Shown here piece by piece: positions 1-3,634 of a stretch of 7,638 nucleotides of DNA. Origin of the DNA: an uncultured Eubacteriales bacterium. Lineage in GTDB: Bacteria; Bacillota; Clostridia; Peptostreptococcales; Anaerovoracaceae. A model generated the notes under the pieces. It was not told the DNA's origin and searched no databases. It saw only the letters and a program-made list of their open reading frames with translations. Every line of letters begins with the position of its first letter. Within the stretch, counting starts at the first letter, position 1. Both the position numbers and the translations under genes were made by a program. The DNA is taken from positions 1 to 7,638 of the forward strand of contig CAUEYG010000062.1 of assembly GCA_959021945.1 (NCBI GenBank), written 5' to 3'.

Positions 1-153
1 AGCCGGATTATCCAGTCCTGATACTGTTCCGTCATCCTGAACACCGATATATATTTTCCCGCCCTCGCAGTTTGCAAAAGCAATGATTTCTTTTTTTATA
101 TCTTCCACCACGATTGCCTTCAACTCAACTGTTTCGCTTTCCTGAAAAATCAT
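1..153 (-). CDS. AlbA_2/Schlafen-type putative DNA-binding protein, N-terminal part only
   Basis: The minus strand is open from an ATG at 153-151 to the left edge of the window, giving 51 residues and no stop, so only the N-terminus is seen. It begins MIFQESETVELKAIVVEDI and continues with KKEIIAFANCEGGKIYIGV and QDDGTVSGLDNPA. The E-x-x-x-x-E-L-K start, the IxAFANxxGGxIxIGVxDDGxVxGL block and their spacing are typical of the AlbA_2 (Schlafen-like) domain found at the start of COG2865-type proteins, often annotated as RecG-related helicases or ATP-binding transcriptional regulators. In that family a winged-helix region usually follows at the C-terminus, outside this window. A GGAGG ribosome binding site lies 8 bases before the ATG. 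The gene has its own promoter and repeat array and is not obviously part of the upstream sirtuin operon. The domain call is firm; the cellular role is unknown. Confidence 0.85.
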   Translation of the reverse strand, partial: MIFQESETVELKAIVVEDIKKEIIAFANCEGGKIYIGVQDDGTVSGLDNPA

Positions 154-172
154 TTGACCGCCTCCAAATTTC

Positions 173-236
173 ATTCTACCCATATTCTGCCCGTTCTACC
201 CGTTCTTGTCAACGGGTTGGTTAGAATGAGTAGAAT
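173..236. repeat. Operator-like array of GGGYAGAAY repeats and nested inverted repeats
   Basis: On the minus strand three near-identical units, GGGTAGAAC, GGGCAGAAT and GGGTAGAAT, run in tandem through the promoter spacer, -10 and probable start site (about 201-174). Further upstream on the same face, inverted copies appear. The outer arms ATTCTAC (173-179) and GTAGAAT (230-236) are perfect inverted repeats. The inner arms ACCCGTT (198-204) and AACGGGT (211-217) are also perfect, with a 6-base gap that overlaps the TTGACA box. The arrangement suggests cooperative binding of a dimeric regulator, possibly the AlbA_2 gene product itself. The repeats are seen directly; the operator role is inferred. 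Confidence 0.6.
184..212 (-). promoter_or_regulatory. Sigma-A-type promoter of the AlbA_2 gene
   Basis: Read on the minus strand, a perfect TTGACA -35 box (212-207) is followed after exactly 17 bases by CAGAAT (189-184), which matches four of six bases of the -10 consensus. Transcription would start near 177, leaving a leader of about 24 bases before the ATG at 153. The promoter sits inside the repeat array described separately, so binding there would directly block RNA polymerase. Confidence 0.7.
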
Positions 237-354
237 AAGCAATCTTTTTTTAAACGGGCAGTGCTATATCCTTGCTTACCCACTTTCTTTTGCATTGCCA
301 TTATACATAACTGTAGCACGAAAGGAAACATGAATCTTTAAATAAATCTGTTGT

Positions 355-1209
355 CTATAATAACTCCAACACCTTCCCAATATCCCCCTGAATACAGATG
401 GATTGCTTCTCTATTTCCTGCGGCACCCCCGCATCCTTCAAATTCAAACAAACATAGACTGCTTTAGGATTCTGCATCGTCATCTGCCAGAAGGGATACT
501 TGATAATACCCGGGGTATTGTATCCGACACCGATTTCAAAAAACAAGATATGCAGATTTTTGTGACAACGTAAAAAATTCTCATATCGGCAGGCTGCTTT
601 CTCCCAGCCCTTGTCCTCCACAAAACGGTTATCCGAACGCAAATTCATAGTCATGGCTTTTCCGCATTTAGGACACCGGGGAATGAGTGTAGAGGGAATC
701 CGCATGTTCTTTTGTTTCTTTACCATGCGCTCAATCAGTTCCCGGTTTTCGTAGGTCTGTCTATGGCAAGGCTCGGAACACTGGAACAAACCATAATCTC
801 CCTGCGTATAAAATAGCCGTTTTTTATCAAATCCTGCTTTCTGAAAACAATGGTCTACATTGGTCGTAATCACAAAGTAGTCTTTTCCTGATATAAGCTG
901 ATATAGCATATCATAGACAGGATTTGGGGCGTTTTCATAACGATTCAGCCAAATGTACCGACTCCAATAGGCCCAGTGTTCCTCTAGGCTGGAAAAGGGA
1001 TAAAAACCGCCGGAATACATATCGTGAAAATCGTATTTCGATTCAAAATCGCTGAAATGTTGATGAAAACGCTCGCCGGTATAAACAAATCCAGCAGAAG
1101 TAGAAAGCCCTGCACCAGCACCGATAAGAACAGCGTCAGCAGTTTCCAGTTCTCTTTTTAAGCGTTCTATCAAATTTCCCTCTGAACATTTCCGTTTTTT
1201 GTATTCCAT
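355..1209 (-). CDS. Class M (SirTM-like) sirtuin, probable protein ADP-ribosyltransferase
   Basis: The 284-residue protein has the sirtuin NAD-binding motif IGAGAGLSTSAG (29-40), followed by FVYTGERF, and TTNVDH (115-120) in place of the usual QNID. The catalytic His of ordinary deacetylases is replaced by Gln (TQGDYG, Q136). Four Zn-ligand cysteines are present (C144, C148, C179, C182, the latter pair in CPKCGKAM). R191 and the FFEIGVGYNTPGIIKYPF block (223-240) also fit class M sirtuins as I remember them from Streptococcus and Staphylococcus. In those species SirTM ADP-ribosylates a lipoylated GcvH-like carrier and is encoded beside a macrodomain hydrolase and a lipoate ligase. None of those partners is in this window. 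Here the gene follows a nitroreductase by 11 bases and has a GAGGT ribosome binding site 8 bases from the ATG, so it is probably the last gene of the peptide operon. Target and exact reaction are inferred. Confidence 0.9.
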   Translation of the reverse strand: MEYKKRKCSEGNLIERLKRELETADAVLIGAGAGLSTSAGFVYTGERFHQHFSDFESKYDFHDMYSGGFYPFSSLEEHWAYWSRYIWLNRYENAPNPVYDMLYQLISGKDYFVITTNVDHCFQKAGFDKKRLFYTQGDYGLFQCSEPCHRQTYENRELIERMVKKQKNMRIPSTLIPRCPKCGKAMTMNLRSDNRFVEDKGWEKAACRYENFLRCHKNLHILFFEIGVGYNTPGIIKYPFWQMTMQNPKAVYVCLNLKDAGVPQEIEKQSICIQGDIGKVLELL

Positions 1210-1220
1210 ATAAATCTACC

Positions 1221-1799
1221 TCACTCTATTATCAAGCTGCGGTTTTCTTTTTGCGGCTTGCCTTGTGGATATTCTCCCTCACAATAGCCTAACAGAACGA
1301 AACAACGGGCAATATAGTTGTCTGGAATTTCCCATTCTTTCAAGAGTTGTGCCCCGATTTCATTCTCAAAGGTTTCTTCCCCTCGTGCTACGATACAGGA
1401 CGCAAGCCCGCACTCCGTGGCAGCCAGCACCATATTTTCCCCGCAACAGAAAGCGTCGGGAATGCTGTATAAAAAATTCTTTGGAGCGAAAACCGCACAG
1501 ACAGTGGGAGCGCCATAGAAACCGCTTTTTATGGTAGGGTCGTCGATTAAGCTGGGTTGCTCCTTTGATACATAAGAGCCTGCTAATTTGTTCCGATCAA
1601 ATTTTGCCGCATTGCACTTTCCAATTATTTCACACAGTTCTTTGTTGTGAATGGCAACAATGATGGTTCGTTGACCGCCGCCAGCGTTGGGAGCATAAAG
1701 CCCCGCTTCTATAATTTTTTCTAAATCCTTCCGTTCAATCTGCCTGTTCTGATATTTTCGGATGGAACGGCGAACTTTTATCAAATCAAAAAATTCCAT
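1221..1799 (-). CDS. Nitroreductase-family FMN oxidoreductase
   Basis: The 192-residue protein begins MEFFDLIKVRRSIRKYQ, the N-terminal FMN-phosphate-binding RRSxRxY motif of nitroreductases. It continues with APNAGGGQ (36-43, the APSAxNxQ position), an FMN-binding helix ENMVLAATECGLASCIV (121-137), and a C-terminal VLLGYCEGEYP. Family members use FMN and NAD(P)H to reduce nitro groups, quinones or flavins, while some peptide-cluster members oxidise the peptide. A Cys pair precedes the helix (C118, C119). An in-frame extension to 1883 exists, but it overlaps the radical SAM gene and lacks family similarity. The chosen ATG has AGAGGTG just before it and sits 2 bases after the radical SAM stop, implying translational coupling. 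Being locked between the maturase and the sirtuin suggests a redox step in the same pathway; substrate unknown. Confidence 0.9.
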   Translation of the reverse strand: MEFFDLIKVRRSIRKYQNRQIERKDLEKIIEAGLYAPNAGGGQRTIIVAIHNKELCEIIGKCNAAKFDRNKLAGSYVSKEQPSLIDDPTIKSGFYGAPTVCAVFAPKNFLYSIPDAFCCGENMVLAATECGLASCIVARGEETFENEIGAQLLKEWEIPDNYIARCFVLLGYCEGEYPQGKPQKENRSLIIE

Positions 1800-1801
1800 A
1801 T

Positions 1802-2833
1802 CTACACCTCTTTCCAGCATTGGGGATCTGCCCCGTAAAAGTTGCCGTCTTTTCCACTGGCAACCGCAGGACAACCCCGGCAATAAGATAACAACTCACA
1901 TTTTGAACACTTTTCAAATTTACTGTAATCGCGGTACTGCTCCATTTGACAAATCCACACATCAGCAATCCGGTCTGTAAACACGTTGCCGACCTTGCTG
2001 TTCTGGACGCGGCGACAGGCATAAATATCGCCGGTAGGCAAAATTGTCATGTGACAGTTTCCACAGTTGCAGCCCCCATAAATCACGCCGTCCTGTGCGT
2101 CCTCTGGGATTTTGAAAATGCCCTTTTCATACTCATAGAGTGTCCAAAGGTGGTCTTTCTTGTTGAAGTAGGTGGTGCAGCCTGCGGATTCATATTGCTG
2201 AAATTTTTGATAACAGGTATCCAGTAATTCCCGATATTCCTGTGGAGCCATACCAGTGTCTTTTTCCTCACTGGTGGGGCAATAACGTGCAAAAGCGAAT
2301 ACATCAGCGCCTGCCTCTACAACCGTATCAATAATATCTGGAATTTCCTTGATATTTGTGCCAGATACCGTTGTCATAATCACAGAACGGATACCAGCAT
2401 TTTTAATGCAACTGATTTTTTCAAGGGTACAGTCGAAAGAACCGGGTTTTCGGAACCAGTCATGGGTTCCTCTCATTCCATCAAGAGAGAGCTGATATTT
2501 CTGGCAGCCGTACTCTTTCAGCTTTCTGCAAACTTCATCTGTTAAATGAAACGGATTTCCCAAAATAGTAAATGGAATATCATATTCTTTTAACAGGGCA
2601 AGCAGCTTCCAAAAATCCGGGTGTAAAATGGGGTCTCCACCCGTAATATAAAAATAGGGCAGACGGTCATACACTTTACAGAAATCAAGACAGTTATAAA
2701 AGGTTTCCTGCATTTGCTCCCAACTCATAGCGTCCAGCTTTTTGCAGTTATCCTCCGAAAAAATGTAACAGTGCTTACAGCGTTGGTCACACTCGTCTGT
2801 GATGTGCCACTGAAATGCAAAATATTCTTTCAT
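1802..2833 (-). CDS. Radical SAM/SPASM peptide maturase, ACGX-type
   Basis: The 343-residue protein carries the radical SAM cluster motif C15-x3-C19-x2-C22 (CDQRCKHC), preceded by FQWHITDE, and TGGDPILHP (64-72) for SAM binding. A C-terminal SPASM domain follows: C255, C257 and C260, then G268 and C273 in ILPTGDIYAC, then C309-x2-C312-x5-C318-x2-C321 and a final C339, enough for two auxiliary Fe-S clusters. Such enzymes use SAM-derived radicals to crosslink or otherwise modify Cys-rich or other ribosomal peptides. The gene begins 71 bases after the stop of a 47-residue ACGX-repeat peptide, its likely substrate, and fits the family I remember as 'radical SAM/SPASM domain protein, ACGX system'. 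The ribosome binding site is GTGAGGA, with the ATG at 2833. The peptidase or transporter expected of an exported product is not seen here. The modification chemistry is unknown; a thioether crosslink at Cys is one possibility. Confidence 0.93.
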   Translation of the reverse strand: MKEYFAFQWHITDECDQRCKHCYIFSEDNCKKLDAMSWEQMQETFYNCLDFCKVYDRLPYFYITGGDPILHPDFWKLLALLKEYDIPFTILGNPFHLTDEVCRKLKEYGCQKYQLSLDGMRGTHDWFRKPGSFDCTLEKISCIKNAGIRSVIMTTVSGTNIKEIPDIIDTVVEAGADVFAFARYCPTSEEKDTGMAPQEYRELLDTCYQKFQQYESAGCTTYFNKKDHLWTLYEYEKGIFKIPEDAQDGVIYGGCNCGNCHMTILPTGDIYACRRVQNSKVGNVFTDRIADVWICQMEQYRDYSKFEKCSKCELLSYCRGCPAVASGKDGNFYGADPQCWKEV

Positions 2834-2857
2834 ATCGTTTTCCTCACTTTGAAATTA

Positions 2858-2887
2858 TTCCCGGTAAACAGCTTTGCTTACCGGGAA
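2858..2887 (-). terminator. Hairpin between precursor and maturase genes (attenuator or processing site)
   Basis: On the minus strand TTCCCGGTAA and TTACCGGGAA form a perfect 10-bp stem around a 10-base loop, 17 bases after the peptide stop codon. The following bases, TAATTTC, are not a strong T run, so complete termination is doubtful. Hairpins of this kind between a small precursor and its modifying enzyme commonly give partial termination or protect the 3' end of the short transcript. The inverted repeat is certain; its role is inferred. Confidence 0.65.
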
Positions 2888-2904
2888 CGGTTGATATATA
2901 GTGC

Positions 2905-3048
2905 TTATTTGTCACCAGCACCACAGGCAGAGCCGCAGGCAGCGGGCTTTTCTTCCGGCTTGTCACCAGCACCGCAGGCAGAGCCGCAAGCAGAGGCCAC
3001 AACCTCCTCATTTTTCTTTGTCCAACCAAACAGATTAGAAAGTGCCAT
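2905..3048 (-). CDS. ACGX-repeat precursor peptide (RiPP candidate), 47 aa
   Basis: This short gene starts at an ATG (3048-3046) preceded at 7 bases by GGAGGT and ends in TAA. An in-frame ATG at 3054 is only one base from the GGAGGT and is unlikely to be used. The peptide has a Cys-free leader, MALSNLFGWTKKNEEVVAS, and a C-terminal core with two copies of ACGSACGAGDK (residues 20-30 and 37-47) separated by PEEKPA. That makes four ACGX units with all four cysteines of the protein. No signal peptide or membrane segment is seen. The layout of a short leader plus a repetitive Cys core immediately upstream of a radical SAM/SPASM enzyme is characteristic of radical-SAM-modified peptides, and the repeats match the family I remember as 'ACGX-repeat peptide'. 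The mature product, cleavage site and activity are unknown. Confidence 0.9.
   Translation of the reverse strand: MALSNLFGWTKKNEEVVASACGSACGAGDKPEEKPAACGSACGAGDK
2909..2993. repeat. Tandem 51-base-period duplication in the peptide core
   Basis: Two 34-base units, 2909-2942 and 2960-2993, are offset by 51 bases and identical at 32 positions. Both differences are synonymous on the coding strand (TGT/TGC for Cys, GCC/GCT for Ala). The units encode the repeated ACGSACGAGDK segment. This points to internal duplication followed by selection on the peptide sequence. Confidence 0.85.
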
Positions 3049-3074
3049 AATCATTACCTCCATTTTTTATTTTT

Positions 3075-3091
3075 GGAACATTTCCTGTTCC
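3075..3091 (-). promoter_or_regulatory. Short palindrome in the leader of the peptide mRNA
   Basis: GGAACA and TGTTCC are perfect inverted repeats around a 5-base gap. They lie at or just after the predicted transcription start of the peptide operon and about 27 bases before its start codon. It could be a 5' stabilising stem-loop or a regulator site. The symmetry is seen; the function is a guess. Confidence 0.4.
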
Positions 3092-3094
3092 TTG

Positions 3095-3128
3095 ATTGTA
3101 TTGTATCGCAGGGTAATCGAAGAAAAAA
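3095..3128 (-). promoter_or_regulatory. Possible promoter of the peptide operon
   Basis: On the minus strand there are two overlapping TACAAT boxes (3105-3100 and 3100-3095), each a five-of-six match to the -10 consensus. The expected -35 position 17 bases upstream of the first is TTTTTT, a poor match, and falls inside the AAGAAAAAAGT palindrome. A weak -35 overlapped by an operator fits a regulated promoter, either repressed or activated there by the divergent HxlR protein. Confidence 0.45.
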
Positions 3129-3161
3129 GTACGCACTTTTTTCTTACATAGGCACTTTTTT
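3120..3161. promoter_or_regulatory. Candidate HxlR operator: perfect palindrome plus direct repeat
   Basis: AAGAAAAAAGT (3120-3130) and ACTTTTTTCTT (3135-3145) form a perfect 11-bp inverted repeat around ACGC. The sequence GCACTTTTTT recurs at 3133-3142 and 3152-3161, 19 bases apart and so on nearly the same DNA face. The element sits midway between the divergent promoters. HxlR-type winged-helix dimers bind short palindromes in such regions, so this is the best candidate operator. Binding is inferred. Confidence 0.55.
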
Positions 3162-3172
3162 GTAACCCGTGC

Positions 3173-3201
3173 TTGCAGGAAAGCCGCCTTTATACTATAA
3201 T
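3173..3201 (+). promoter_or_regulatory. Promoter of the HxlR-family regulator gene
   Basis: TTGCAG (3173-3178) lies 17 bases before a perfect TATAAT -10 box (3196-3201), placing the transcription start near 3208. The -10 box overlaps an 11-base perfect palindrome, TTATACTATAA (3190-3200), which might serve for autoregulation. The location also rules out the longer in-frame start at 3169 for the regulator. Confidence 0.6.
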
Positions 3202-3246
3202 TTGAATGCAACATTCATCTTTGAACTATTGGAAAGGAGTACGCCT

Positions 3247-3579
3247 ATGTTGACAAAAGAAGAAATGCCTGCCTGCCCTGTGGCAACCACTGTTCAGTTA
3301 ATCGGAAGCAAATGGAAATTATTAATTATGCGAAATCTGCTGCAGCGGTCATGGCGTTTTAATGAATTACGCAAAGATTTAGAGGGAATCAGCCAAAAGG
3401 TGCTGACTGACAGCCTTCGTTCTATGGAGCATGATGGAATTATTACCCGCACAGTCTATCCAGAAGTACCGCCCCGCGTTGAATATGCGTTAAGCGATTT
3501 GGGAGAATCTATGCGTCCTATTATGAACGCTATGGAAGAATGGGGAACAAACTATAAAGAAAATCATATTGACAACTAA
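3247..3579 (+). CDS. HxlR-family winged-helix transcriptional regulator
   Basis: The 110-residue protein has the standard HxlR length and features: an N-terminal CPVATTVQLIGSKWKLLIMR (10-29), then RFNELRKDLEGISQKVLT (37-54) for the helix-turn-helix, LRSMEHDGIITRTVYPEVPP (57-76) for the wing, and VEYALSDLGESM (78-89). The only cysteine is C10, at the position used by YodB/HypR-like members to sense electrophiles, quinones or hypochlorite. The start at 3247 is preceded by AAGGAG at 7 bases; a longer frame from 3169 would begin upstream of the promoter -10 box. Transcribed divergently from the peptide operon across a palindrome-rich gap, it is the probable regulator of that operon and of itself. 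Many HxlR proteins control neighbouring nitroreductase or azoreductase genes, which fits the nitroreductase here. The inducer is unknown. Confidence 0.93.
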   Translation: MLTKEEMPACPVATTVQLIGSKWKLLIMRNLLQRSWRFNELRKDLEGISQKVLTDSLRSMEHDGIITRTVYPEVPPRVEYALSDLGESMRPIMNAMEEWGTNYKENHIDN

Positions 3580-3595
3580 GAGTAACTTTAGTTGT
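3572..3595 (+). terminator. Weak hairpin at the end of the regulator gene
   Basis: ACAACTAA, which includes the stop codon, and TTAGTTGT form an 8-bp inverted repeat with an 8-base loop, followed by TCTTG. The stem is AT-rich and lacks a real T run, so it would be a poor terminator. The regulator may read through into the U32 gene that starts 55 bases later, where I see no clear separate promoter. Confidence 0.3.
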
Positions 3596-3634
3596 TCTTG
3601 TATCGTTAGTCCGGTTTATAAGAGGAGGCAAACT

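Larger units (their letters stand above)
154..354. other. Intergenic region between the sirtuin and AlbA_2 genes
   Basis: This stretch holds the AlbA_2 ribosome binding site, promoter and repeat array in its first third. The remainder (about 240-354) shows no supported gene. A TATAAT sequence on the minus strand at 305-300 lacks a good -35 box. I see no convincing GC-rich hairpin with a T run after the sirtuin stop, so where the upstream operon terminates is unclear. Confidence 0.5.

Noticed and set aside
221..301. A 26-residue minus-strand frame, starting MAMQKKVGKQGYSTARLKKD, between the sirtuin and AlbA_2 genes
   Set aside because: It has no ribosome binding site, overlaps the repeat array, and I recognise no family; not supported as a gene.
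1800..1883. N-terminal extension of the nitroreductase to 1883
   Set aside because: The extra 28 residues overlap the radical SAM gene and have no family similarity, while the ATG at 1799 has a ribosome binding site and starts at the usual family position.
2909..2993. Repeats considered as a CRISPR-like or mobile-element signal
   Set aside because: Only two units exist, they lie inside a coding frame, and the differences are synonymous, so they are a protein repeat.
2844..3029. A 61-residue minus-strand frame over the peptide gene
   Set aside because: It is an out-of-frame reading of the ACGX gene, whose own frame has the GGAGGT site and the repeat logic.
2714..3151. A 145-residue plus-strand frame with apparent PAPQAEPQA repeats
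   Set aside because: Its repeats are the antisense image of the ACGX core and it overlaps the maturase start and the control region; no ribosome binding site is evident.
3169..3246. Longer start for the HxlR gene
   Set aside because: It would begin upstream of the TATAAT box and adds residues unlike the family; 3247 has a well-spaced AAGGAG.
3569..3634. Longer start for the U32 gene
   Set aside because: It overlaps the regulator stop and has no homologous N-terminus; the AGGAGG at 3623-3628 serves the ATG at 3635.
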